This document shows positions 49,393 through 57,984 of a DNA stretch of 64,000 nt, piece by piece. The stretch covers positions 61,355 to 125,354 of the forward strand of contig JBBQZO010000014.1 in NCBI GenBank assembly GCA_038207625.1, read 5' to 3'. Source of the stretch: JBBQZO01 sp038207625 (GTDB lineage: Bacteria; Pseudomonadota; Gammaproteobacteria; Burkholderiales; Burkholderiaceae_D). The translations under genes and the position numbers were made by a program. Positions within the stretch are counted from its first letter, which is position 1, and each line of letters opens with the position of its first letter. The notes below the pieces were generated by a model. That model ran no database searches and was not told the DNA's origin. It saw only the letters and a program-made list of their open reading frames with translations.

Positions 49393-52215
49393 CTAGGCAG
49401 CGTTCTGGGCCACGTCGATCAGATCGATCACGCCGCCCATCGAAGCCCAGCCGCTCCAGCCGTTACTGGGCGCGGTTTGCCACTTGTGCCACAGCGCCTG
49501 GTCAGCGCCGCGCGCAAACAGCTCGAGCCGGCCGTCGGCGTTCTGGCTGAGCGAGAGCCGGTCGATCCAGCCACCCAGCGACGACCAGCTGCTCCAGCCG
49601 TTACTGGGCGCGGTCTGCCAGATATGCCAGACGGCCCGGTCGGAGCCGCGCGCGAACACCTCGAGGCGTCCGTCGGCGTTCTTGCCCACCTTGAGCAGGT
49701 CGATCCAGCCGCCCATCGAGGCCCAGCCGCTCCAGCCGCTGTTGGGCGCGGTCTGCCAGTTATGCCACAGCGCGCCGTCCGAACCGCGCGCGAACACCTC
49801 GAGGCGTCCGTCGGCGTTGCGCCCCACGTCGAGCATGTCGATCCAGCCGCCCATCGAGGCCCAGTTGCTCCAGCCGCCGTTGGGCGCGGTCTGCCATTTG
49901 TGCCACAGCGCGCCATCCGAGCCGCGCGCGAACAGTTCCAGGCGGCCGTCGGCGTTCTGCCCCACCACCAGCCGATCGATCCAGCCGCCCAACGAGGCCC
50001 AGCTGCTCCAGCCGTTGCTGGGCGCGGTCTGCCAGCGATGCCAGACCGCCCCGTCCGAGCCACGCGCGAACACTTCCATGCGTCCGTCGGCGTTGCTGGC
50101 CACCTCGATCAGGTCGACCCAGCCGCCCAGCGAGGCCCAGCCGCTCCAGCCGCTGTTGGGCGCGGTCTGCCACATATGCCAGACGGCCTTGTCGGAGCCG
50201 CGCGCGAACAGTTCAAGCCGGCCGTCGGCGTTGCGGCCGTGCTTGATGATGTCGACCCAGCCGCCCATCGAGGCCCAGCCGCTCCAGCCGTTGCTGGGCG
50301 CGGTCTGCCAGAGGTGCCAGACAGCCTTGTCCGTGCCGCGCGCGAACACCTCCATCCGGCCCACCGAACCGGCGCTGGCCTGGCGCACGGCGGCGTCGGC
50401 GTTGAGCAGTGTGCCCACCGGTTTGCCGACCTCGGGCACGATGGGCAGGCCGGTGGCGGTGAGCGTGGCGCGGATCTGCGCGTGGCTCAGCGTTGGTGCG
50501 ACCGACAGCATCAGCGCGGCCACCCCGGCCACCTTGGGCGTGGCGCCCGAGGTGCCGCCGAAGTTGTTGCGGTAGGCGTTGTCGGCGCTGCTGTCGCAGG
50601 TGACGTCGTGCGCGCCGTCGCCCGGCGCGCTGACGACGACGCGCGGGCCCCAGTTGCTGAAGCTGGCGCGCGGATTAAGCAGCGCGTCATAGGCGGTGGC
50701 GCCGACCAGAATCGAGCCTGTTTCAGGGAAGGGTTGACCGGCGTCGTCCAGGCCGGCGTCGCGGTTGCCGTTGCCGGCCGCCACGCAGACCACCACCCCG
50801 GCAGCGATTGCCGTCTTGATGGCCGCGTTCACCGACGGCACTTGTTCGTAGTTGCCGAACGAGCCAGTCTGCACCTCCAGGATCACTACCTTGCGCTTGC
50901 CGGCGCTGTCGGTGGTGCGTACCCAGTCGACGCCGCGCGCCCAGGCATTGCCGCCCAGCGCCGGGCCAGTGCCCGAATCGGCCTGCACCGGCCACAGCAC
51001 GGCCTCGTAGGCGAAACCGGCGATGCCCTTGGCGTTGACCGAGGCGCCCGTCAGGCCGAGCACGCCCGTGCCGTGGAACACCGAGCCGCCGTTGGTGATA
51101 TTGTTGGTGCCGTCGTAGGCGTTATAGGTCTTCTGGATGTTCGGCGCCAGGTCCTGGTGTGAGGTGCGGCAGCCCCAGTCGACGTCGGCGATCACCACGT
51201 TCTTGCCGGTGGCGTGGCTCCAGGCCAGATTGGCGCGGCATCGGAAGAGGTACCACTGGTTTTCCTTGCCCGTGTTGGGATTGTTGACCAGCTGGTCGGA
51301 CGTGCCCACCATCGGCTCGGCCAGCGGATTGCCGGTCGGCGGCAGCTGTTCCCGCTCGGCTGCCTGCTCGAAACGGGGCAGCTGCATGCGCGCCCCGGAC
51401 GGCGTATCGGCCAGCGTCATGGTGGGCGGCAGTGCGCTGGGCACCGGCACCGCGCGTTCGACCTGGGGCAGCTTGTTGAGCTGGTCGGCGATCGCGCTGA
51501 CGTCGGCGTTGGCGGGGAAGTGCAGCGTGACGAAGTCGCGCAGATGGGGCACGTCGATGCCCTGTTGCTGGGCGGCGGCGCGCGCCGTGCTGCCCTGTTC
51601 AACGGTGCCCGTGAAGGTCGGTTCGGCGCTCACCAGCAGGTAGCGCTGCAAGATCTGGTTGACGTCGGTGAGCGTCACTTCGACTTGCTGGGGCGCGCTG
51701 AAGCTGCGCAGTGCCGGCGCCGCGTCGGCGCTCTGCATCACGCTGGGCATCAGGCCTTCGCGGAACTGCACTTCGACGACGCCCGGCTCGTACATCGGGC
51801 CGGGTGGCCCGTCGGTCGGACCGAAGCGCGGCAGATCGGGCGCGCCCGGCCCGCCACCGCCGCCGCCGCCACCGCCGCCACCGCCGCCACCGCCGCCACC
51901 GCCAGCACCACCGCTACCGCCAGCGGGCGGCTGCGGCATCATGCCAGAGCCGCCCTGACGCATGCCCAGGCTGGTGCGCGCTTGGCTAGAGCGGCTTGGA
52001 ACCGGCGTGCCGCTCATGGTTTCGCCGTTACCGGGACGGGGCATGGCGTCGTTGCTGTGACTGGCCGTCATCGCAGGCATCGGCATTGCGCCGGCGGCCG
52101 TGTGCATGCTGTGCTCGCCCGGTCCGGCGCCGGCCGGCATCGGCATCTCCGGCGCCGGCGCCGCTTCGGACATGGATTTGCTGCGTGCATCGGGCTTGCT
52201 GCGTTTTTCGGTCAT
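49393..52215 (-). CDS. subtilisin-like serine protease fused to a seven-repeat beta-propeller
   Basis: The 940-residue protein begins with a polar, Met/Pro/Ala-rich stretch without a visible signal peptide, then an 18-glycine run (105-122) and an inhibitor-like region (about 145-260). The S8 peptidase core has D346, H381 (in FHGTGVLG), oxyanion N482 and S556 (in GGTSGATP); both motifs differ from canonical HGTHVAG and GTSMATP. Residues 619-940 are exactly seven 46-residue repeats (each with FARGSDxAVWHxWQTAP and W..W..GGW) that should form a seven-bladed propeller resembling PLL/tectonin-type lectins. It probably binds glycans; secretion route and substrates are unknown. Convergent with the sigma factor gene. 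Confidence 0.9.
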   Translation of the reverse strand: MTEKRSKPDARSKSMSEAAPAPEMPMPAGAGPGEHSMHTAAGAMPMPAMTASHSNDAMPRPGNGETMSGTPVPSRSSQARTSLGMRQGGSGMMPQPPAGGSGGAGGGGGGGGGGGGGGGGGGPGAPDLPRFGPTDGPPGPMYEPGVVEVQFREGLMPSVMQSADAAPALRSFSAPQQVEVTLTDVNQILQRYLLVSAEPTFTGTVEQGSTARAAAQQQGIDVPHLRDFVTLHFPANADVSAIADQLNKLPQVERAVPVPSALPPTMTLADTPSGARMQLPRFEQAAEREQLPPTGNPLAEPMVGTSDQLVNNPNTGKENQWYLFRCRANLAWSHATGKNVVIADVDWGCRTSHQDLAPNIQKTYNAYDGTNNITNGGSVFHGTGVLGLTGASVNAKGIAGFAYEAVLWPVQADSGTGPALGGNAWARGVDWVRTTDSAGKRKVVILEVQTGSFGNYEQVPSVNAAIKTAIAAGVVVCVAAGNGNRDAGLDDAGQPFPETGSILVGATAYDALLNPRASFSNWGPRVVVSAPGDGAHDVTCDSSADNAYRNNFGGTSGATPKVAGVAALMLSVAPTLSHAQIRATLTATGLPIVPEVGKPVGTLLNADAAVRQASAGSVGRMEVFARGTDKAVWHLWQTAPSNGWSGWASMGGWVDIIKHGRNADGRLELFARGSDKAVWHMWQTAPNSGWSGWASLGGWVDLIEVASNADGRMEVFARGSDGAVWHRWQTAPSNGWSSWASLGGWIDRLVVGQNADGRLELFARGSDGALWHKWQTAPNGGWSNWASMGGWIDMLDVGRNADGRLEVFARGSDGALWHNWQTAPNSGWSGWASMGGWIDLLKVGKNADGRLEVFARGSDRAVWHIWQTAPSNGWSSWSSLGGWIDRLSLSQNADGRLELFARGADQALWHKWQTAPSNGWSGWASMGGVIDLIDVAQNAA
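49396..50361 (-). repeat. seven tandem 138-bp coding repeats (propeller blades)
   Basis: Seven consecutive 138-bp units encode the 46-residue propeller blades. The DNA units are very similar to each other, with shared stretches such as CCAGCCGCTCCAGCC, which suggests recent internal duplication or gene conversion. The block is coding, not a CRISPR or other noncoding array. Confidence 0.9.
51850..51903. repeat. GCC/ACC trinucleotide repeat encoding the poly-glycine linker
   Basis: Eighteen successive triplets (CCC, GCC and ACC on the plus strand) encode 18 glycines on the minus strand. The regular alternation of two GCC and one ACC looks like a slippage-prone microsatellite, so linker length may vary between strains. 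Confidence 0.85.
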
Positions 52216-52467
52216 GGTAGGCTCCGTTGGATGTCGCCGCTAAATAGGGCTGTGGCTGTACCCGCACGCTGCGTGCAAGGGGCGACGGCCCGCGCGCGGC
52301 AATGCGAAGTGACCAGCATAGGTACATCGGCAAGGCGCGCATTTGCGCTTGCACAAGCGCGCGTGCCGAGAGGCGGCGGCGCGTGAATCGCATCGCGCGA
52401 GGCGGGCGGCGGGCGGTGGCAGCGCGCGAGGTGCTATTGTCATGCTTTGCAAACTTGACGAAACCCT

Positions 52468-53607
52468 ATGCGCCAGAAAAAAATCCTGTTATTGAGCGTC
52501 TCCGCCGGCGCCGGACACAAGCGCGCCGCCGAGGCGATCCGTGTCACCGGCAGCGACGCGACCGACGATCTGACGCTGCTGCACCTGGATGTGATGGACT
52601 ACGTCAGCGCAGGATTTCGCAAGCTCTACACGGACTTTTACATCAAGCTGGTCAACAAGGCGCCGCTGCTGTGGGGCTATCTGTACCAGGCCACGCACGA
52701 GGCCGCTCCCGACAGCACGATGGAAAAAATGCGCCGCGCGATGGAGCGCATGAATGCCCGTGCGCTGCAAAAAGCGATCGCCGATTTTCAGCCGGAGGCG
52801 ATCATCTGCACCCATTTCCTGCCGGCCGAGATGCTCTCGCGCCTGATCCGCAAGCAGCGCCTGCATTGCCCCGTGTGGGTGCAGGTGACCGACTTCGACC
52901 TGCACCGCATGTGGGTGCACGAGCACATGGCCGGCTATTTCGCGGCCAACGAGGAGGTGGCCTACCGCATGCGCGCGCAAGGCATCTCGCCCGAGCGCGT
53001 CCACGTGACCGGCATCCCGATCATGCCGAGCTTTTCCAGGCCGCTCGAACGCGCGCAGTGCGCGGCGCAGTTCGGTATCGATCCGGCGCGCACCACCTTC
53101 ATGCTGATGGGCGGGGGCGCCGGCCTGGGCAACCTGGCGGGCGTGGCCGAACGCCTGCTGGCGCTCGGTTCGCAGTTCCAGTTGATCGTGCTGGCCGGGC
53201 ACAACGCGCCGGCGCTGGCCGCGCTGCAGGCGCTGGCGGCGCGCTATCCGGGCCGCTTGCTGGCCCAGGGGTTCACCGACCAGGTTGAGCGCCTGATGGC
53301 CTGCGCCGATCTGGTGATCACCAAGCCGGGCGGTTTGACGACGTCCGAATGTCTGGCGATGGGTTTGCCGATGATCGTCAACGCGCCCATTCCCGGCCAG
53401 GAGGAGCGCAATGCCGACTATCTGCTCGAACAAGGCGTGGCACTGAAGGCCTTCGACGATGTGACGCTGGCTTACCGGATCGGCTATCTGCTGGACCATC
53501 CGGAGAAGTTGGCCGACATGCGCGCCAAGGCGGCCAAGCTGGGCCGCCCGCACGCGGCCGCCCAGGTCTTGCAGCGGGTCCAGGAGCACCATGAAGTCAG
53601 CGTGTAA
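52468..53607 (+). CDS. MGDG-synthase-like glycosyltransferase (GT28)
   Basis: The 379-residue protein has the MGDG_synth N-terminal motif LSVSAGAGHKRAAEAI and a GT-B C-terminal domain with GGGAGLGN (about 212-220) and KPGGLTTSECLAMGLPMI, the nucleotide-sugar site shared with MurG. Such enzymes add galactose or glucose to diacylglycerol on the cytoplasmic face of the membrane. It starts a tight four-gene cluster with a membrane protein, a phosphatase and a START-like protein. The exact sugar and lipid are unknown. Confidence 0.9.
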   Translation: MRQKKILLLSVSAGAGHKRAAEAIRVTGSDATDDLTLLHLDVMDYVSAGFRKLYTDFYIKLVNKAPLLWGYLYQATHEAAPDSTMEKMRRAMERMNARALQKAIADFQPEAIICTHFLPAEMLSRLIRKQRLHCPVWVQVTDFDLHRMWVHEHMAGYFAANEEVAYRMRAQGISPERVHVTGIPIMPSFSRPLERAQCAAQFGIDPARTTFMLMGGGAGLGNLAGVAERLLALGSQFQLIVLAGHNAPALAALQALAARYPGRLLAQGFTDQVERLMACADLVITKPGGLTTSECLAMGLPMIVNAPIPGQEERNADYLLEQGVALKAFDDVTLAYRIGYLLDHPEKLADMRAKAAKLGRPHAAAQVLQRVQEHHEVSV

Positions 53608-53618
53608 AAGCCCGCATC

Positions 53619-53804
53619 ATGCTGTTCTGGATCGTCGAGGATTTTCTGTGGTTCGTGATGAACCCGGCGTTCGGCCTGGCGCGCTTCGGCCCGGCCAGCA
53701 TTCCCTGGCACATCCACTGGCTGTGGTTTGCGCCGACCGACTACTGGACTTCGCTGCTGCTCGCCAGCGGCCTGTTTATCTACTCCCAACGGAAAAAAAG
53801 ATGA
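53619..53804 (+). CDS. small membrane protein, 61 residues
   Basis: I do not recognise a named family. It has two hydrophobic segments (residues 1-17 and 43-56) separated by a polar stretch with HIHWLWFAP, and begins MLFWIVEDFLWFVMNP. It lies 11 bases after the glycosyltransferase stop, and its stop overlaps the phosphatase ATG by four bases (ATGA). This spacing strongly supports a real, translationally coupled gene. EDFLWFVxNP recalls a segment seen in larger uncharacterised membrane proteins, so it may be a miniature relative; this is from memory and unchecked. Confidence 0.65.
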   Translation: MLFWIVEDFLWFVMNPAFGLARFGPASIPWHIHWLWFAPTDYWTSLLLASGLFIYSQRKKR

Positions 53805-54394
53805 TGCATCGTCGCGCCAAGTCCATCGCCGTGCTCGCCTTGTCGCTGGCGCTGGGCGCCTTCGCCAACGCCTGCGCACAGGACAGCCGGGGCGTGCCGG
53901 ACAGCCGCAACGCCGACTGGGCCACGCCGATTTCGCCGAGCCACAACCTGTATCGGATCACGCCGACTCTTTACCGCAGCGCGCGCCTGCAACATGTCGA
54001 CGTGGCGCAGTTGCAGGAACTGGGCATCAAGACCGTCGTCAACCTGCGCGCCTTTCACTCTGACGACGCGGTGCTCAAGGATAGTGGCATCGGCATGCTG
54101 CGCGTGCCGATCAACAGCTGGGACGTGAACGACCGCAATATCGCGGCCGCGCTGCGCGCCATTCGCGCCGCCGAGCAGCAGGGGCCGGTGCTGCTGCACT
54201 GCCTGCACGGGGCCGACCGCACCGGCACGGTGACGGCCATGTACCGCATGTTGTATCAGGGCTGGAGCAAGCAGCAGGCGCTCGATGAGCTGGTGCACGG
54301 CGGTTATGGCTATCACGCCGTGTGGAAAAATATGCTGCGCTACTTGCGCGAGGTCGATCTGGACGCCATGCGCAGCAGCGTCGAACAAGGCTAA
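53801..54394 (+). CDS. exported dual-specificity-type phosphatase
   Basis: The 197-residue protein has a signal peptide (KSIAVLALSLALGAFANACA, cleavage probably near residue 27). Its catalytic P-loop HCLHGADRTG matches HCxxGxxR(S/T). Bacterial relatives dephosphorylate tyrosine, inositol phosphates or lipid phosphates. It is translationally coupled to the 61-residue membrane gene and is followed after 9 bases by a START-like gene, so a lipid-related substrate is plausible but not shown. Confidence 0.88.
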   Translation: MMHRRAKSIAVLALSLALGAFANACAQDSRGVPDSRNADWATPISPSHNLYRITPTLYRSARLQHVDVAQLQELGIKTVVNLRAFHSDDAVLKDSGIGMLRVPINSWDVNDRNIAAALRAIRAAEQQGPVLLHCLHGADRTGTVTAMYRMLYQGWSKQQALDELVHGGYGYHAVWKNMLRYLREVDLDAMRSSVEQG

Positions 54395-54403
54395 AACTTC
54401 ACC

Positions 54404-55024
54404 ATGAAAGCACCCACCGCCATGTCCAAGTACGCCGTCGCACTGTCACTGCTGGCCATACAAACGCTGGCCCAGGCGGGCAACCCGCCCGCGCTGGACG
54501 TGAGCAAATTGAACGAGACCAGCGTGCAAATGGTCGACCAGAGCCGCGCTGGCGTTGCCGGCAAGACCTTCGAAGCCGGCACCATCATCAACGCGACGAC
54601 GCAGAAATTGTGCGCGACGATCCAGAACTACGCCGACTATCCCAGCTTCATGCCCAACACCGCCAAAGCGAGCGCCAGCAAACAGGGCGACGATGCGACG
54701 CTGGTCGAGATGACGCTGCACCTGCCGCTGGGCAAAGTCAAGAAATACCGGCTGAAAATGAGCCCGAGCTTGCGCGCCGGTTCCTGCAGCCTGACGTGGA
54801 AACTGGTGCCGTGGGAGGGTCTCAAGCCCGACGAGACCATTCTCGATACGGTCGGCTACTGGGAATTGACGCCGCTGGCCGGCAACGCCAACAAGACGAT
54901 CGTGAAATACCATGTGTTCACCGATCCCGGTCCGGTGCCGCTCGGGTTTGGCTGGATCGTCGACAGCCTGAGCAAGGACAGCATTCCGAAGATGCTCGAC
55001 GCCTTGCGCAGCAAGGTGCGCTAG
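54404..55024 (+). CDS. exported START/SRPBCC-like protein
   Basis: This 206-residue protein has a signal peptide (KYAVALSLLAIQTLAQAG). Its pattern of NATTQKLCATIQNYADYPSFMPNT and later GYWELTPLAG fits an SRPBCC (polyketide cyclase/START-like) helix-grip domain, which binds lipids or other hydrophobic ligands. Position in a glycolipid-like cluster suggests lipid binding in the periplasm; that is inference. ATG at 54422 (MSKYA) is a possible later start. Confidence 0.78.
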   Translation: MKAPTAMSKYAVALSLLAIQTLAQAGNPPALDVSKLNETSVQMVDQSRAGVAGKTFEAGTIINATTQKLCATIQNYADYPSFMPNTAKASASKQGDDATLVEMTLHLPLGKVKKYRLKMSPSLRAGSCSLTWKLVPWEGLKPDETILDTVGYWELTPLAGNANKTIVKYHVFTDPGPVPLGFGWIVDSLSKDSIPKMLDALRSKVR

Positions 55025-55063
55025 CGCGACAGCGACGGCGCTGCCGGCGACCTTGGGTACGTA

Positions 55064-55091
55064 TTGACAGCGGCGCGGCGTCGTCTATATT
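55064..55091 (+). promoter_or_regulatory. promoter of the small membrane protein gene at 55133
   Basis: TTGACA (55064-55069) and TATATT (55086-55091) lie 16 bases apart. A start near 55098 would give a leader of about 35 bases. The region after it is AT-rich. Confidence 0.6.
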
Positions 55092-55132
55092 TGCTATGAT
55101 GAGTATTATTTTTGATAATGGAGAACGACACT

Positions 55133-55558
55133 ATGCGTGGAGCAGGCGGTACTAGCGGTGGCAGCGGCCAATTTTTTCTCGGCCTGGCGATGATGTGCGG
55201 CGGTTTCTACATGCTGCTCAATGCGGTCGTCGTCACGTCCAGCTTTGGCATGTCGGCCCATCTATTCGGGATGGGCGGCGGCTACGGCGTGACCGGCGGC
55301 ATGCTGATGATACCGATGATCATCGGCATCGGCATGGTGTTCTACAACGCGCGCAGCTTTCTTGGCTGGCTGATCGCGCTCGGTTCGCTGGCCGCGCTGA
55401 TCGTGGGCGTGATCAGCTCGGTGCAGATGAACCTGCGCACCATGAGCGCCTTCGATCTGATCGTCATTCTGGTGCTGGCGATCGGCGGCCTGGGCCTGTT
55501 CCTGCGCTCGATCCGTGCGCAGCAGCAAGCAACGCCGACCCAAACGCCGGCGCGCTGA
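55133..55558 (+). CDS. hypothetical membrane protein, 141 residues
   Basis: The start ATG at 55133 has GGAGA eight bases before it; an ATG at 55118 is possible. Three to four hydrophobic segments follow (FFLGLAMMCGGFYMLLNAVVV, MLMIPMIIGIGMVFY, WLIALGSLAALIVGVI, DLIVILVLAIGGLGLFL). The first part is glycine/serine-rich. I do not recognise the family. It ends directly before the convergent FHA gene (stop codons adjoin at 55558/55559). Confidence 0.75.
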   Translation: MRGAGGTSGGSGQFFLGLAMMCGGFYMLLNAVVVTSSFGMSAHLFGMGGGYGVTGGMLMIPMIIGIGMVFYNARSFLGWLIALGSLAALIVGVISSVQMNLRTMSAFDLIVILVLAIGGLGLFLRSIRAQQQATPTQTPAR

Positions 55559-56542
55559 TTACTCCTCTTCGTCGTCGCTGTCGCTGCCGTCGCCCTTGAC
55601 CTTCTTGGTGCGTTCGGCGTCGAGCTTGAGCTTCATCTTGCTCGCTGCGCCGATAAATTCGTCGACGCTGTGATCGGGGCTGTGGCGCAGCGACGGCGCC
55701 AGCAGCAGCGGCATGTACAGCTCGTCGGCCAGCCGTCCGGTGCTTTGCTGATTGCTCATCAGGCGTAGCCCGCTGCTGAGTATGAACAGCAGCACGCAGG
55801 CCGAAGCGAAGCGGCGCGGGTGATGGGGCTTGATCGTGCTCAGGTGGAAAAACAGCAGCGTGCACACGATCAGGATGCCCACCAAGCTGGCGTAGCGGGT
55901 GATCCATTCGAACGACCAGGCATACGCGGCCACGCTGCTGGCGACGGTAAACACCGCCATCGCAGCGAGCGCGCAGCCCAGGATGAACAGGTGGCGCCCG
56001 AAACGGGTGTGCCGGCCCAGCAAGCGATTGGCAAACGCCCAGACGCCGCACCACAGCATCGCCGCGCCCAGTACGCCGGCCACCGCCTGCAGGTAGCGCA
56101 CCGTCTGGAACGACGCCGTGTCCGTCAGCCAGGTCATGAAGGCGGCCGCGCCGCCGATCATCAGCAGTCCGACCAAGCCCGGTATCGCGCCTTCCCAGCC
56201 GTGCATGGTGGTGTCGACCCGTTCGGGCGGCACCGCGAAGTCGGCGCTGCGCACGCGCACATTGGTGTGGCCCAGGCGCACCACGGTGTCGCCCGTCATG
56301 GTCACCACGCTGCGCCGCTTGCCCAGCTGGACGGTGCCGTTGCGGCTGCCCAGGTCGCGCAAAATCAGCTGGCCCGCCTCATCCTGCTCGATCACCGCGT
56401 GGGCGGCGGCGGTGTGGTCGTCGTCGAGGATGACGTCGTTGTCGTAACCGCGCCCGAGCCGGATTGGCAATGCGGCCACCTCGTGGCGGCTGAGCATGTC
56501 GCCGTTGCGCGCGAGGATTTCGATGAAATAGGGCGCTCTCAT
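55559..56542 (-). CDS. FHA-domain membrane protein
   Basis: The 327-residue protein starts with a forkhead-associated domain (residues 10-95) showing the conserved GR motif (IRLGRGYDNDVILDD), H and the DLGSRNGTVQLG loop, so it should bind phosphothreonine. Five to six transmembrane helices follow (from about 115), then an acidic tail (DGSDSDDEEE). It overlaps the trypsin-like protease gene by four bases. No protein kinase is in the window, so the phosphorylated partner is unknown. Confidence 0.9.
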   Translation of the reverse strand: MRAPYFIEILARNGDMLSRHEVAALPIRLGRGYDNDVILDDDHTAAAHAVIEQDEAGQLILRDLGSRNGTVQLGKRRSVVTMTGDTVVRLGHTNVRVRSADFAVPPERVDTTMHGWEGAIPGLVGLLMIGGAAAFMTWLTDTASFQTVRYLQAVAGVLGAAMLWCGVWAFANRLLGRHTRFGRHLFILGCALAAMAVFTVASSVAAYAWSFEWITRYASLVGILIVCTLLFFHLSTIKPHHPRRFASACVLLFILSSGLRLMSNQQSTGRLADELYMPLLLAPSLRHSPDHSVDEFIGAASKMKLKLDAERTKKVKGDGSDSDDEEE

Positions 56543-57894
56543 GGACGGCTCCCGCGTGCCATCGCTTCGAGGAAGCTGCGGGTGGCGCGCATGCCGTTGG
56601 CAAACGAGACGCCGCGCGCATCGATCCGGCTTTGCAGGCTCATCAGACTCTCGTCGGTGCTCGCCAGCAGCAGCGCGAAGTCGTACAGGCCAGGGAATTT
56701 GCGATACGCGCGCACGCACATCACGGCGCGCATCGGCAGCGTCTTGTTCTTGACGAATTGCTCGGTGCAGGACGGTCCCGTCAGGCGGGTGTCCTGGGTG
56801 CTGCCGAATTGCTCGTTCTTGAACGAACCGGTGGCCAGTTCAGCGAAGCGGATGCTGTCAAGCGTGGTGCTGCGCATGAACTGGTGGCGGATGCCCACCA
56901 GCCCCGTTTGCAGCGTCGAGGACACGAACAGGGCCGACTCCATCGCGCAGCTCATGTTGTCGACGCTGAAGGTGGTCTCGGTTTTCACGTTCGAGCTGCC
57001 CCAGCAGCGCACCTGGTCGGATTCGCGCACCGGCACCCGGTACGGCCCCATCGATTTGAGCGACAGCGGCGTGGCCAGCAAACGTGTCAGCATCATGTCC
57101 TGGTGCACCAGCAGCTGCTGGCCGATCAGCACGTTGAAGTCCTTCGGCACGGCGGTTTGCAGCGCGACTTTTTTCAGCAATTCCTGGGCGTAGCGCACCG
57201 GCACCAGAAAGCTCACCAGTTCGCCGTCGCGCCGCTTCGACACGTTGATGCCGGCCACGTCGCCGGCCACGGTGACGCTGGGGCCGCCGCTCATGCCGGC
57301 GTTGATCGGGCCGGTAAACAGCAGCTGGTCGTAAAAGCTGCGTGTGATGACGCCGTTGTAGGCGCCTTCGGAAATGGCAAAGCCCAGGTCCAGCGGATTG
57401 CCCAGCGAGTACAGGTACTGGCCTTGGGTGAGGTGGGCCAGGTGCTCGGGGATGTTGAAAAAGCCGGTGCCGTTGCGGTTGATGCGCACCACGGCCAGGT
57501 CGTGCAGCACGTCCACGGCCAGCAGTTCGACGGCGCCCCGCTCGCCGTCGGTGTTGACGTATTCGCCCACGTAGACATCCGGGTCGAGCGCGATCTGCGA
57601 CACCACGTGGTAGTTGGTGAGCACCAGATTGCTGGTGCCGACCATGAAGCCGGAGCCGACCGACGACTGGGTGCGGCCGTTTTTGAGCAGCACGCGCACT
57701 TGCAGCAAGTCGTTCTTGGCGGCCGAATACAATTTTTGGGCCGCCGACGACGGTTGCGGCAGCACCACGCTGGCGGCCGGGTCGGCCGCGGCGGCGGCCG
57801 CCGCCGAGGGGGCGGGCGTCGCCTGGGGGACGGGCGCGGCGCTGGCCAGGCCCGCGATGCAGCTCAACAGGATCGCGATGTTAATGAATTTCAT
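56539..57894 (-). CDS. exported trypsin-like serine protease (DegP/HtrA-type fold, no PDZ)
   Basis: The 451-residue protein has a signal peptide (KFINIAILLSCIAGLASAA), an Ala/Pro-rich linker, and a trypsin_2 domain (about 60-250). The triad is H in LTNYHVVS, D in DVLHDLAVVRI, and S in NAGMSGGPS. The remaining 200 residues do not show a PDZ domain and have cysteines of unknown role. The gene is coupled by ATGA to the FHA-membrane gene; the two look like a functional pair. I chose ATG 57894, where the signal peptide begins; the frame is open to 57918. Confidence 0.88.
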   Translation of the reverse strand: MKFINIAILLSCIAGLASAAPVPQATPAPSAAAAAAADPAASVVLPQPSSAAQKLYSAAKNDLLQVRVLLKNGRTQSSVGSGFMVGTSNLVLTNYHVVSQIALDPDVYVGEYVNTDGERGAVELLAVDVLHDLAVVRINRNGTGFFNIPEHLAHLTQGQYLYSLGNPLDLGFAISEGAYNGVITRSFYDQLLFTGPINAGMSGGPSVTVAGDVAGINVSKRRDGELVSFLVPVRYAQELLKKVALQTAVPKDFNVLIGQQLLVHQDMMLTRLLATPLSLKSMGPYRVPVRESDQVRCWGSSNVKTETTFSVDNMSCAMESALFVSSTLQTGLVGIRHQFMRSTTLDSIRFAELATGSFKNEQFGSTQDTRLTGPSCTEQFVKNKTLPMRAVMCVRAYRKFPGLYDFALLLASTDESLMSLQSRIDARGVSFANGMRATRSFLEAMARGSRP

Positions 57895-57984
57895 GCATTC
57901 CTTCAGCGGAACAAGCACCGCGCACGATGCGCGACGCTCACGCCGCGAGCATAGCGCATTTGCGCGCGTCCTGACTGACCTGTT

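Noticed and set aside
49396..50361. Regular 138-bp repeats as a CRISPR-like or minisatellite array
   Set aside because: The units keep the reading frame, encode conserved propeller residues, and have no spacers.
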